Assembly: GCA_016719565.1 (NCBI GenBank)
Contig: JADJYU010000001.1
Location: 62,001 to 126,000, forward strand
DNA length: 64,000 nucleotides
Origin: Ignavibacteria bacterium
Lineage (GTDB): Bacteria > Bacteroidota > Ignavibacteria > Tepidaquicellales > Tepidaquicellaceae
Direction of reading: 5' to 3'
The notes under the pieces were generated by a model. The model was not told where the DNA came from and did not search any database. It was given only the letters and a program-made list of their open reading frames with translations. How positions within the stretch are numbered: position 1 is the stretch's first letter; each line of letters opens with the position of its first letter. Of this stretch, positions 38,188 to 46,278 are shown piece by piece. A program made the position numbers and the translations under genes.

Positions 38188-39189
38188 CTACTCACACATC
38201 TTAACTGCGATCTCCGCAGCAAGCTTTGCATTATTTAGAACAAGCTTAATATTCGTCTCAAGACTTTTTCCGCCTGTGATGTTTTTTATTTCAGCAAGGA
38301 GGAATGGCGTAATGTCTTTTCCTTTAATATCCGCTTTATCCGCTTTCACAAGCGCTTCCTCGATCGCTTTGTCTATTGTTTCTTTATCCATTGAAAATTC
38401 TTCCGGGACGGGATTTGCAATTATCACTCCGCCTTTTAATCCAAGTTCCTTTTTTACTGTTATCAGAGCTGCGATCTCTTCCGGCGTATCAAGTCTGTAA
38501 TTCACATTATATCCCGAGACTCTTGTATAAAACGCCGGAAACTCCTCCGTTCCGAAGCCGATCACAGGCACGCCGAGAGTTTCGAGATATTCCAGCGTAA
38601 GACCGATATCGAGAATTGACTTCACGCCTGCGGATACAACTGCAACTTCCGTCTGCGCGAGTTCTGTAAGATCTGCGGATATATCAAAAGTTTTATCCGC
38701 ATTCCTGTGAACGCCTCCGATCCCGCCTGTTGCAAAAATTTTTATCCGCGCCATTTCGGCAAATATCATTGTCGCGGAAACTGTAGTCGCCGCATTCAGC
38801 TTCCGGGATATTATATAAGGTATATCTCTTCTCGACGCTTTTAAAATATTATTCTTTGGAACCGATGAAACCGGTTCAAGATCATCTTTATTCGGTACAA
38901 TTCTTATATGCCCTTTGACCTGTTCAGCTTTTAGAATTTTATTCCTTGATAAAAAATCAAGCTCTTCATTATTCAGACCAATTTTAATAACCCCTTTAAT
39001 GATAGCAATCGTAGCGGGTACTCCCCCATTGTCGCGCACAGCTTTCTCGACTTCAAGAGCTGTTTCAAGATTTCTCGGATACGGCATGCCGTGAGAAATA
39101 ATAGTTGACTCAAGCGCAACGACCGGCTTATTGCCTTCGATCGCAGACCTTACTTCTTCGGACATCATCAGATGCTCAGATAAACTCAT
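38188..39189 (-). CDS. psuG: pseudouridine-5'-phosphate glycosidase
   Basis: A 333-residue PsuG/indigoidine-synthase-A-type enzyme that splits pseudouridine 5'-phosphate into uracil and ribose 5-phosphate. Family blocks: VALESTIISHGMPYPRN (about 24-40), the catalytic region ATTVSATMIFA, FATGGIGGVHRNAD (about 152-165) with its conserved HR, and SAGVKSILDIGLTLE (about 186-200). The chosen start overlaps the end of the upstream kinase by 14 bases; Met 8 or 9 are alternatives that would reduce the overlap. With the kinase it forms the two-step pseudouridine catabolic pathway. Confidence 0.92.
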   Translation of the reverse strand: MSLSEHLMMSEEVRSAIEGNKPVVALESTIISHGMPYPRNLETALEVEKAVRDNGGVPATIAIIKGVIKIGLNNEELDFLSRNKILKAEQVKGHIRIVPNKDDLEPVSSVPKNNILKASRRDIPYIISRKLNAATTVSATMIFAEMARIKIFATGGIGGVHRNADKTFDISADLTELAQTEVAVVSAGVKSILDIGLTLEYLETLGVPVIGFGTEEFPAFYTRVSGYNVNYRLDTPEEIAALITVKKELGLKGGVIIANPVPEEFSMDKETIDKAIEEALVKADKADIKGKDITPFLLAEIKNITGGKSLETNIKLVLNNAKLAAEIAVKMCE

Positions 39190-40153
39190 CGCTGTTTAAT
39201 TTTTGATTATAAAGATCCGTCAGACTTTTTTTATTTATTTCATTTGACACGGAATCATAAGACCGAAGCGCAAATCCGGCAGCGCACATTCCCATCCTTC
39301 CGGCTTTCGTGATATCATACAAATCGCTCTCATCATTCAATACCGAAAATATAAACCCCGCATTAAACGCATCACCCGCGCCGCTTATCTCTTTTACATT
39401 TGTCTGACGCGCTTTAAAATTGAATATGATCTCTTCTTTCGTACAGATTATTTTCACACCTTCTTTATCCATTTTCAGGATCACATATTTAAAACTTTCA
39501 AATGTGTCTTCCTTCATAAGTTTTACAATTTCATCACCTTTATTAAAATCAAAATTACAATTTTTAAAAAGCGCTTTAAACTCTGAATTGTTGACAGAAA
39601 GAAAATCAACCGTACCGGATATTTCTTTTACTCTTAATGCTTTTTCGGAAGAGACGGCGTCAATAAAAACCGGTATGCCGTTTTCGTTAGCGACCTCAAC
39701 GGCTTCATCAAGCGCATCCGTTTTTAAATTTGTATCAAGTACGATCATCGCGCTTTGTTTTAATACATCAAGATTATTTTTAATGAGATCAGCATTCAGA
39801 AATTCCTCCGCGCTTTCCATATCATTAACTGCAAAGAAAGCGCTGCCGGTTTTGTTTGCCAGAGTAACATAAACAGAAGTGCGGACTTGTGGAGACTGCA
39901 TCAGAAATTCCGTACTGATCCCTTTGACTGCGCAGTCATTGAAAATAAAATCCCCAAAAGTATCTTTTCCGGTAACACCGAAAAGACGTACCGGTAAATC
40001 CAGACGTGAAAGATTCTCAGCCATATTCCTTGCCACCCCGCCCGCCGAGAAAAAAACTTTACCGGGATGAGAATCCGCATCCGCTTTATCACCAGTCGAG
40101 ATACCTTTAATGTCAATATTCACGCCGCCAATCACGCTGACATAATTTTTCAA
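39176..40153 (-). CDS. psuK: PfkB-family kinase, probable pseudouridine kinase
   Basis: A 325-residue ribokinase-fold protein. The N-terminal SVIGGVNIDIKG and GGVARNMAENLSRLD blocks and the C-terminal ISGAGDAFNAGFI (catalytic Asp in GAGD) are clear. Gene overlap with psuG and the canonical PsuK-PsuG pairing identify it as the kinase that phosphorylates pseudouridine. Its start is 210 bases from the tRNA-Phe gene, and both are on the minus strand. Confidence 0.88.
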   Translation of the reverse strand: MKNYVSVIGGVNIDIKGISTGDKADADSHPGKVFFSAGGVARNMAENLSRLDLPVRLFGVTGKDTFGDFIFNDCAVKGISTEFLMQSPQVRTSVYVTLANKTGSAFFAVNDMESAEEFLNADLIKNNLDVLKQSAMIVLDTNLKTDALDEAVEVANENGIPVFIDAVSSEKALRVKEISGTVDFLSVNNSEFKALFKNCNFDFNKGDEIVKLMKEDTFESFKYVILKMDKEGVKIICTKEEIIFNFKARQTNVKEISGAGDAFNAGFIFSVLNDESDLYDITKAGRMGMCAAGFALRSYDSVSNEINKKSLTDLYNQKLNSDEFI

Positions 40154-40334
40154 AACAACCGTTTATTTTAATTTTAACAGGCTGTAAAATAAAATTTTAA
40201 TTTGTTAAATACAGTAAGTAAGTAGAGGGAAGAAAATTAAAGAAGAGTATTAATATTGTAAAAATGTATTAATTATTACTAATTTATTTTCAGAGAACAA
40301 AATTATTGGGTCTATATTAATTAATACATAACAT

Positions 40335-40361
40335 AAAAAAGCCCTTCTTGTAAAGGGCTTT
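40335..40361 (-). terminator. terminator after tRNA-Phe
   Basis: Hairpin AAGCCCTT-(loop)-AAGGGCTT (arms about 40339-40346 and 40353-40360), with a run of A on the left that is the T tract on the minus strand. It directly follows the tRNA 3' end. Confidence 0.85.
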
Positions 40362-40362
40362 G

Positions 40363-40435
40363 TGGACAGAGCCGGGCTTGAACCGGCGACACACGGCTTT
40401 TCAGGCCGTTGCTCTACCAACTGAGCTACCTGTCC
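40363..40435 (-). tRNA. tRNA-Phe (GAA)
   Basis: 73 nt that fold as a standard cloverleaf on the minus strand. Acceptor GGACAGG pairs with TCTGTCC plus discriminator A; D arm GCTC/GAGC; anticodon stem ACGGC/GCCGT around loop CTGAAAA (anticodon GAA); T arm GCCGG/CCGGC with TTCAAGC. The CCA end is not encoded. Confidence 0.97.
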
Positions 40436-40710
40436 TAAAAATCAAACGTCAAATTACACTTTTTAATTTTCAGTATCAATCTAAAATGATAAGTCGGCAG
40501 GCAAAATCTGTAAGCTAAATGTATAAATATCTTACTCAGGGTCTGCTGGAAAATCGAATGAACTGCCTTGTTAGCAATGTTTTGAATTTCATGGTAATTA
40601 ATATCCGAATCTCCTTAATCAAGGAAATTAACTAATACTTTTTCCGGTCTTTTGATCTTTTGATCTTGTCTAACCATCATTGTAAGAATCTCAATTCAGA
40701 TTAGCACAAA

Positions 40711-40806
40711 TAAAAAACCCCGCACAAACAGCATGCGGGGGAAATTAACAAAATACAAATCATAAATAAACTATTTTATCCCGGGAACTATAACTGATCA
40801 AATGAT
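40711..40806 (-). ncRNA. candidate small RNA, ~95 nt, with own promoter and terminator
   Basis: A promoter-like pair (see 40814-40871) predicts transcription from about 40806, and a strong terminator CCCCGCA-(9)-TGCGGGG plus T tract (40718-40740) ends it about 90 nt later. No convincing ORF fits: the only in-frame ATG upstream meets a TGA. The 3' 75 bases recur at 41841-41913. It could instead be the 3' UTR of the peroxiredoxin gene with an internal promoter. Confidence 0.45.
40718..40740 (-). terminator. terminator hairpin, module copy 1
   Basis: CCCCGCA (40718-40724) and TGCGGGG (40734-40740) form a seven-base GC stem; the A6 to the left gives a T tract on the minus strand. Nearly identical to 41848-41870. 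Confidence 0.88.
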
Positions 40807-40813
40807 CAACTCC

Positions 40814-40871
40814 AAATTAAATAAATTCATTTGAATTGTCAAATTGTAAAATTCACGTTTTGTGAAAATCG
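40814..40871 (-). promoter_or_regulatory. promoter TTGACA-17-TAATTT with upstream palindrome, copy 1
   Basis: On the minus strand: -35 TTGACA (40837-40842), 17-base spacer, TAATTTG (40813-40819). Thirteen bases upstream of the -35 is the near-palindrome CGATTTTCACAAAACG (40856-40871), then an alternating TATATATA tract. The same parts with the same spacings occur at 43701-43758. It lies downstream of the peroxiredoxin gene, which suggests an independent short transcript. Confidence 0.6.
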
Positions 40872-40923
40872 TAAGCGATATATATAAATGAAGGGTTTAT
40901 TTATAAAACACAAATTATTAAAA

Positions 40924-41568
40924 TTATTTCAAACCCGCCACAGCCGCCGCCATCAATACATCCGGGTCTAAGCGGATTTTATAATTTGGATTTACGTACG
41001 AGAATTTTACTGTTCCGTCTGTACCTACTATGAATACCGAAGGTACCGGCAATAAATGATGATTCATTCCTGAAGATGCTTCGAGATCAATATCGTAAGT
41101 TTTATATTTTTCAATTATCTCATCTGCAACCTTAAATGCGATTCCGAATTTTAAACCGGCATTCATTGAACTGTCGGAGAGTAAAGTATAATTAATTTTG
41201 TTTTTTTCTATGCTCCGTTTAAGTTCTTCAGGTCTGTCAGGGCTTATAGCTATTATTTCATATCCAAGATTCTGAAGCTCTGAATCAATTCCCTGAATCT
41301 GACTTAACTGTGTATTGCAGTAAGGACACCATCCGCCGCGGTAAAATATTAATATTGACGGCTTATCGGAAACTCTTTTTAACAGTTCAACTGCATTACC
41401 GTTTATATCTGCTAAAGTCACATCCGGTATTTTTGAACCTGTAAGAATTGGATCTATATCTTCGGCACTTAATGGAGCATTTTCAATAGTTCTCTCTTTT
41501 GTTTGAGAATACAAAATATTCGGCAATGTTAAAACTGCAAGAATAAATATGAAAGTTAATTTGATCAT
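40924..41568 (-). CDS. exported peroxiredoxin-like (AhpC/TSA) protein
   Basis: A 214-residue thioredoxin-fold protein with a signal peptide (about 1-21). The active site is YRGGWCPYCNTQL (about 75-87), a CxxC arrangement typical of the PRX-like group that pairs peroxidase and thiol-disulfide features. The PSVFIVGTDGTVKFSY block (about 175-190) completes the fold. It probably reduces peroxides or disulfides in the periplasm. It stands alone; tRNA-Phe and the candidate small RNA lie downstream. Confidence 0.85.
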   Translation of the reverse strand: MIKLTFIFILAVLTLPNILYSQTKERTIENAPLSAEDIDPILTGSKIPDVTLADINGNAVELLKRVSDKPSILIFYRGGWCPYCNTQLSQIQGIDSELQNLGYEIIAISPDRPEELKRSIEKNKINYTLLSDSSMNAGLKFGIAFKVADEIIEKYKTYDIDLEASSGMNHHLLPVPSVFIVGTDGTVKFSYVNPNYKIRLDPDVLMAAAVAGLK

Positions 41569-41840
41569 TTTTTTTATTTATTTTAAATTGAATTACAAAT
41601 AATTATATATTCCCGTTTCACAGCATTCGTAATGTGTTAAACCGGGAAATTTTTATCAGACTTGTGTTGGAATATTTTTTGACATTCTTACAATTGATTC
41701 AATTGCTCACTCTTACCCGATAAACTAAGATGTTGAATATATATGAGGGCAATATATTAATTCTTTCTTTATTTTATCAACAGTTCCATCTATTTGAATT
41801 CAATATAATAAAAATATTTTTTTTCGTTAATCCATAAATT

Positions 41841-41913
41841 TAAAAAACCCCGCACAAACCTCATGCGGGGAAATGAATGAACAAAAATGAAACAACTATT
41901 TTATATCCGGAAC
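41841..41913 (-). repeat. second copy of the ~75-base terminator module
   Basis: Includes the hairpin CCCCGCA (41848-41854) / TGCGGGG (41864-41870) and its A6 tract, plus the flanking GTTCCGGATATAAAATAG (minus strand, ending at 41913), which matches GTTCCCGGGATAAAATAG of the copy at 40711-40788. Here it follows the 57-residue ORF at 42006 and should end its transcript. Confidence 0.7.
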
Positions 41914-42005
41914 GGCAGAGCTAATTTCTATAAAATTAAATTTAATATCCTGCAAACTATTCATCTTTCTATGACTCTCAGCAGCCTGTCATATCCCTGA
42001 TTTTA

Positions 42006-42179
42006 TCAGTCGTACTTAATTTCTACATGATTGATCCTCGGTAAATTTATTCGGGTCTTTGATTCTGAACCTGGTCTTTCTTTATTAAAAAAGTTATGAA
42101 ATTTATATACGCGCTTATTTTTTGCTTTTACAAATACAGGTTGGATCTTTTTCTTTGGTGCAGGTTTCTTGTTTTTCAT
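42006..42179 (-). CDS. small basic protein, 57 residues
   Basis: Too short for usual ORF cut-offs but well supported. ATG at 42179 has a strong ribosome binding site, AAAGGAG, seven bases upstream, which is rare in this window. The product starts MKNKKPAPKKKIQPVF and holds about 15 Lys/Arg in 57 residues, with no signal peptide or membrane helix. A terminator lies 136 bases downstream. It resembles a small nucleic-acid-binding or ribosome-associated protein in composition only. I know no family. Confidence 0.6.
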   Translation of the reverse strand: MKNKKPAPKKKIQPVFVKAKNKRVYKFHNFFNKERPGSESKTRINLPRINHVEIKYD

Positions 42180-42312
42180 AATATTACTCCTTTTATATTT
42201 CGTTAAGTTTAATTTATTTCTGACTGCTAACCTTTTTTTTACCCACTCCGGATCTTTGAAAATATGGAAAAGTTAATTATTTGCATTTATTTCGACTTTC
42301 TGATACTCGCCC

Positions 42313-42543
42313 GAACGGCGGAAGACGTGTACCGAACGACGGAAGACGTGTACCGAACGACGGAAGACGTGTACCGAACGGCGGAAGACGTGTACCGTGC
42401 GACGGTAGACATGTACCGTGGAGCGGTAGGCATGTACCATTGAACGGAAGACGTGTACCGTGGAGCGGAAGACGTGTACCGTGGAGCGGAAGACGTGTAC
42501 CGTGGAGCGGAAGACGTGTACCCTGGAGCGGAAGACGTGTTCC
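42313..42543. repeat. 21-bp minisatellite, 11 copies
   Basis: Eleven head-to-tail units of GGAGCGGAAGACGTGTACC-type sequence, 231 bp in all. The units diverge at positions 1-5 and occasionally at GACGTG/GACATG. GC content is far above the surroundings. The unit length is a multiple of three, and both strands stay open (105 codons on plus, 129 on minus, with periods such as NDGRRVP and RSTVHVF). Neither frame has a good start or familiar sequence, so coding is doubtful. Confidence 0.9.
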
Positions 42544-42599
42544 ATGGGGTGGTAATGATCGCCTAAGCCGTGAGCAGCTTTACTCTTATTATAAGTAAC

Positions 42600-42887
42600 C
42601 TTACAAATTCCGTGAGTGATCCTGCCAGGACATCCGGCAATATTTACCGGACTAGAAATCATTTATCCTAAGCAGTGAGCGGAATTATCTGCGCATTAAA
42701 AATTTCAGAAGATCGGATCATAAAGCCTGCCCGTATAATTCTCAATCCTTAAAGAACAATTTTAAAAATTGCATTTAGAAAATTTAAAATTACCTGTTCT
42801 GAAAATCAGATCTTTATTAAACTGTTTTTATTCTTCACAGGTAATGAAAAGATTTAAAATTCATAAATCAAATTTGCTTTAAAATAC
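42600..42887. other. non-coding stretch between minisatellite and next gene
   Basis: No gene seen. A short word, CCTAAGC(C/A)GTGAGC, occurs at about 42561 and again at about 42666, on either side of a small CCGG-rich inverted repeat. The rest is AT-rich. Confidence 0.35.
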
Positions 42888-42913
42888 GCCGCCGGGAATT
42901 TCATACCGGCGGC
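42888..42913 (-). terminator. probable terminator of the gene at 42944
   Basis: Perfect eight-base GC stem GCCGCCGG / CCGGCGGC (42888-42895 and 42906-42913) with a ten-base loop. On the minus strand it is followed by GTATTTTAAA, a weak T tract. Confidence 0.65.
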
Positions 42914-42943
42914 ATATTGATCGAGCAGACAGACACTATCTGT

Positions 42944-43642
42944 TTACGCGACTTCTTTTTTAACAACTGCGGAAGCCACATCGCTGAACTGACCTACCTG
43001 TTCATCCCTGATCCTGAATATCGCTTTGTATTTCCATTCGGAGATATGCGAGCCTTCAGGAATTTCCGAGTTATCAGTAAAGTTCGGATTGGAATCATTT
43101 GCAAGATACACAAACGACTTTCCGTCTCCGCGGTCGACATAAATATCAATAGAATCAGCTTTACCTTTTTTCCATACAATCTCAGGCTTGCCGGCCGCCA
43201 TCTTAACTTTAAGAACAGGTTTCATTTCCATAATGACCTCATCAGTTTCAGATCCGATGATACCGAGATCACTGCCTATTGAATCATTATAGTTATCGTT
43301 TGACTTAATGTTTTGAACAAGCCGCGCCATTCTTATAAATATTCCCGAAGGTACTATCCCGGGAGGAGGGACGTTATTGAATACAGGAACCGATCCTAAA
43401 GCTGTTCCCTCCGGACCGTACTTCAGAATGTCCTTGTAGCCGACTCTCTCGCCCTGTCCGTTTTTAAAAGCGTTTACTAAATTTACCATATAGTTGAACA
43501 TTTTTGCATCATTCTGAACTGACGTAACAACGTCAGCGCTTATGCCTAATGTCGCAGCGTGATTCGGGAGTTTTTCGGAAAAATTGTTTATCCATACTCC
43601 TTTACCTTCATCGCTTCTGGGCAGATAATATTTTTTAGCCAT
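42944..43642 (-). CDS. conserved hypothetical protein with C-terminal Fn3-like region
   Basis: A 232-residue soluble protein without signal peptide. The N-terminus MAKKYYLPRSDEGKGVWINNF and the GPEGTALGSVPVF...PPPGIVPSGIF(I)R middle match a family seen in Planctomycetes, Bacteroidota and allies, usually of unknown function. The N-terminal half is helical (about 15-65) and the last 90 residues look like a fibronectin-type fold (KPEIVWKKGKADSIDIYV, then SEWKYKAIFRI). It has a good promoter with an upstream palindrome at 43701-43758 and a terminator at 42888, so it is a single-gene unit. Confidence 0.75.
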   Translation of the reverse strand: MAKKYYLPRSDEGKGVWINNFSEKLPNHAATLGISADVVTSVQNDAKMFNYMVNLVNAFKNGQGERVGYKDILKYGPEGTALGSVPVFNNVPPPGIVPSGIFIRMARLVQNIKSNDNYNDSIGSDLGIIGSETDEVIMEMKPVLKVKMAAGKPEIVWKKGKADSIDIYVDRGDGKSFVYLANDSNPNFTDNSEIPEGSHISEWKYKAIFRIRDEQVGQFSDVASAVVKKEVA

Positions 43643-43700
43643 TTTTTAATTTTGTTTAATTAGTAAATATTTTTTTATAACTAATCTTAAGATTGAGTGC

Positions 43701-43758
43701 AAATTAGAAAAAGTAATTTTTATTGTCAACTTGCAATTTTCGCGATTTGTGAAAATCG
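43701..43758 (-). promoter_or_regulatory. promoter TTGACA-17-TAATTT with upstream palindrome, copy 2
   Basis: On the minus strand: TTGACA (43724-43729), 17-base spacer, TAATTT (43701-43706). The palindrome CGATTTTCACAAATCG (43743-43758) ends 13 bases upstream of the -35, the same spacing as at 40856. It drives the gene starting at 43642, with a predicted leader of about 50 nt. The palindrome may be an activator site. Confidence 0.65.
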
Positions 43759-43952
43759 TAAATGCTATATATATAAGGAAGATATTTGATTTTTAAAAAA
43801 AAGCGCTGTTTTTACCTCTGAAGAGAAATAAAAAAAATACGAAAAAGCGTTTTGTGAAAAATTTATTTAATTTCTCCCCAATTCATTTGTCCATTATTTC
43901 CACAAGGAAAAATAGTATTGGCAAATTTTAATCTTAAATCATACTTCATTCG

Positions 43953-43968
43953 TGGAACGGAACTTGCA
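43953..43968 (+). promoter_or_regulatory. sigma54-type promoter of the multihaem cytochrome gene
   Basis: TGGAACG-GAAC-TTGCA: the -24 GG and -12 GC elements are at the required spacing and the match to the consensus TGGCACG-N4-TTGCW has one difference (A for C). The transcript would start near 43979, about 35 bases before the ATG at 44015. An enhancer-binding protein would be needed and is not encoded here. Confidence 0.6.
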
Positions 43969-44014
43969 TTATTTCAGAATCAAAAGGTGAACTATTAATT
44001 CAAATTTAAGAACT

Positions 44015-46102
44015 ATGAAAACACTAATACTAAATACAATAATAATACTTGCTCTTGCAATCGGGCAGGTTTATTCAGCACCCCGCACCAAGATATTCAA
44101 TCACGCTACCAATCCTGAAATGATAAAAACTATTCCTGACTTAGTGCCTGATTCATGTGTGGCTTCAGGTTTAGTAGCAGTCGGAAGAGGTCAGTATGTT
44201 TATCTGTCAGCGATGAATTTCGGTGACAATACTGCAATTACAAATGAAACATGGACATTCGTATCAAGACCGGTCGGATCCAATGCAACACTAGTTTCCG
44301 TACCGAGTCTCTCGTGGTATAAATTCAGAGCGGATTCTATCGGTACATTTGAGATCAGGGCGAGTATTACTACTTCCTCAGGTACGCATGATACAACCAT
44401 AAGAATTTTTTCAACAAAATTTGTCGGTACAGGAAATTTTCAGAATGTACCTGCATTATATCCGAACTGTATGGTATGTCACTCCGGTAATCCGGATTTC
44501 GCTGAGATATTTGACAGGTGGGAAGTCAGCGGACATGCCAATATCTTCAGACAGCAGATCGACAGCGGTTCGGCAGGATATAATACCAACTGTATGAAAT
44601 GTCATACAACAGGTTATGATCATAATCTCGCAAATGACAATAACGGATTTGATGATGTAGCCAGAAGGATAGGATGGACTTGGCAGGGACCACCTGCTCC
44701 CGGAAAATGGGACAGTCTTAAAACAAACTTCTCCGAACTCGTAGCATTTGCAGGCGTAGGTTGCGAAAGCTGTCACGGCGCAGGTCTCTCACACGCTTCA
44801 AACGGAGGTGATACGGCAAGGATACAGATTAATTTTAAAGCAGGCAACTGCGGTACATGTCACGGCGAACCATGGAGACACAGCATTTATCAGCAGTGGG
44901 AAAATTCTCTGCACTCTGACCCTGTATTTGAAGGACGTAATGTTGCAGCCGCTAACCGAAACGGCCTCAATGACTGTAACAGATGTCACGACGGCGAGTC
45001 TTATGTTGATTTTACTAAAAAACGTCTCGGCACTTTAAATCTTACCACCGCCGATCAGGAAAATATTGCATGTCAGACCTGTCACGACCCGCACGGCAAT
45101 AGTAATGAGTATTCACTTAGAAGTCTTTCCGCCGGCTCTGATACAATTGCAAACGGCACTTCTTACGCCGGTGCAGGTACAGGCAAAGTCTGTATGACCT
45201 GCCACCAGTCAAGAAGAAATAATCAGGTTTATGTAACAGCAGGCGGATCGCTTACTTCTACCTGGGGAACGCACGGAAGTCCGCAGACAGATGTACTCTT
45301 CGGTACAAACGCCGCTACTTTCGGATTCCCTTATATAACCGGTTCACATAAAAATATTGAAAACACATGCGCAACGTGTCACATGTCAGCCATTACTGAT
45401 ACAGGAACAGTTACGAGAGATAAAGTCGGCGGACATACTATGAACCTTCACGACGCAACGGCAAATTATGATCACACTACGGGATGCGTTTCATGTCACG
45501 CAGGCGTGAATTCATTTGAGGATTTCATGGCTCCATCAGACTTTGACGGTAACGGATCAGTTGAAAGCTGGGAAGCTGAAGTGGAAGGATGTCTTACAAA
45601 TCTGAGAATTTCTCTGCCTCCGACAGGAATTGACTCCGTTGCATGGCAGCTTATAGCGCAGGATTCTTCAAATCTTAATTTGAGAAAAGCATTCTGGAAT
45701 TATCAGCTTATCACAAACGACGGAAGTAAAGGATATCACAATCCGTTCTTCGTGATTCAGGTATTGCTTACATCGAGAAATTATACTGTCGGTATTCAGC
45801 AGGCAGGTACGGAAGTTCCGGAGGTTTATGAATTATCACAAAACTATCCGAACCCGTTTAATCCTACTACTAAAATTGATTTCGCAATTCCAAAGACCGG
45901 TGCTGTTTCATTAAAGATATATGACATTACCGGTAAAGAAATTCGCACACTCGTAAACGGTGAAACCATGTTCGCAGGTAAATATACAGTTGACTGGAAT
46001 TCAGTTAACAATACCGGACAGCAGGTCGCATCAGGAGTTTATTTCTACAGAATTATTTCGGACTCATATGTTAATACTAAGAAAATGATGCTGATCAAAT
46101 AA
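44015..46102 (+). CDS. nine-haem cytochrome c with T9SS sorting domain
   Basis: A 695-residue exported protein. Signal peptide (about 1-21), an Ig/PKD-like beta domain (about 45-140), then nine CxxCH haem sites: CMVCH, CMKCH, CESCH, CGTCH, CNRCH, CQTCH, CMTCH, CATCH, CVSCH (about residues 150-495), arranged as in cytochrome c554-like proteins. The C-terminal 85 residues are a T9SS type A sorting domain with SQNYPNPFNPTTKI. The haems must be attached in the periplasm, after which T9SS would bring the folded cytochrome to the cell surface, a plausible route for electron exchange with the outside. Sigma54-type promoter upstream, strong terminator downstream. Confidence 0.9.
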   Translation: MKTLILNTIIILALAIGQVYSAPRTKIFNHATNPEMIKTIPDLVPDSCVASGLVAVGRGQYVYLSAMNFGDNTAITNETWTFVSRPVGSNATLVSVPSLSWYKFRADSIGTFEIRASITTSSGTHDTTIRIFSTKFVGTGNFQNVPALYPNCMVCHSGNPDFAEIFDRWEVSGHANIFRQQIDSGSAGYNTNCMKCHTTGYDHNLANDNNGFDDVARRIGWTWQGPPAPGKWDSLKTNFSELVAFAGVGCESCHGAGLSHASNGGDTARIQINFKAGNCGTCHGEPWRHSIYQQWENSLHSDPVFEGRNVAAANRNGLNDCNRCHDGESYVDFTKKRLGTLNLTTADQENIACQTCHDPHGNSNEYSLRSLSAGSDTIANGTSYAGAGTGKVCMTCHQSRRNNQVYVTAGGSLTSTWGTHGSPQTDVLFGTNAATFGFPYITGSHKNIENTCATCHMSAITDTGTVTRDKVGGHTMNLHDATANYDHTTGCVSCHAGVNSFEDFMAPSDFDGNGSVESWEAEVEGCLTNLRISLPPTGIDSVAWQLIAQDSSNLNLRKAFWNYQLITNDGSKGYHNPFFVIQVLLTSRNYTVGIQQAGTEVPEVYELSQNYPNPFNPTTKIDFAIPKTGAVSLKIYDITGKEIRTLVNGETMFAGKYTVDWNSVNNTGQQVASGVYFYRIISDSYVNTKKMMLIK

Positions 46103-46134
46103 GCAGCCAAAAGTAACTCTGATTTCTCCCGTAT

Positions 46135-46168
46135 ACCGGATGACATAAAAGTCATCCGGTTTTTTTTT
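46135..46168 (+). terminator. rho-independent terminator after the multihaem cytochrome
   Basis: Perfect ten-base stem ACCGGATGAC / GTCATCCGGT (46135-46144 and 46151-46160), six-base loop ATAAAA, then T9. Confidence 0.95.
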
Positions 46169-46278
46169 GTTTTAATTAAATAAATACTTAATTAACATTT
46201 AAAATTTACCATTTAAGAATTAACTATTAACTATTAACTACTTTTATTAAATTTGCACTATTCTAAATTTAAAAATAC

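Noticed and set aside
41674..41720. TTGACA on the plus strand near 41679
   Set aside because: No -10 element at proper spacing and no gene downstream on that strand.
41896..41964. A 22-codon minus-strand frame ending VPDIK, downstream of the 57-residue ORF
   Set aside because: The matching frame in the other module copy is interrupted by TGA, and there is no good RBS. It is too weak to call a gene.
42313..42543. Possible CRISPR array
   Set aside because: Units follow each other without unique spacers, and no cas genes are present.
42273..42662. Two long open frames, one on each strand, through the minisatellite
   Set aside because: The openness follows from the 21-bp unit. Neither has a good start or RBS (plus frame starts with TTG), and neither matches a family.
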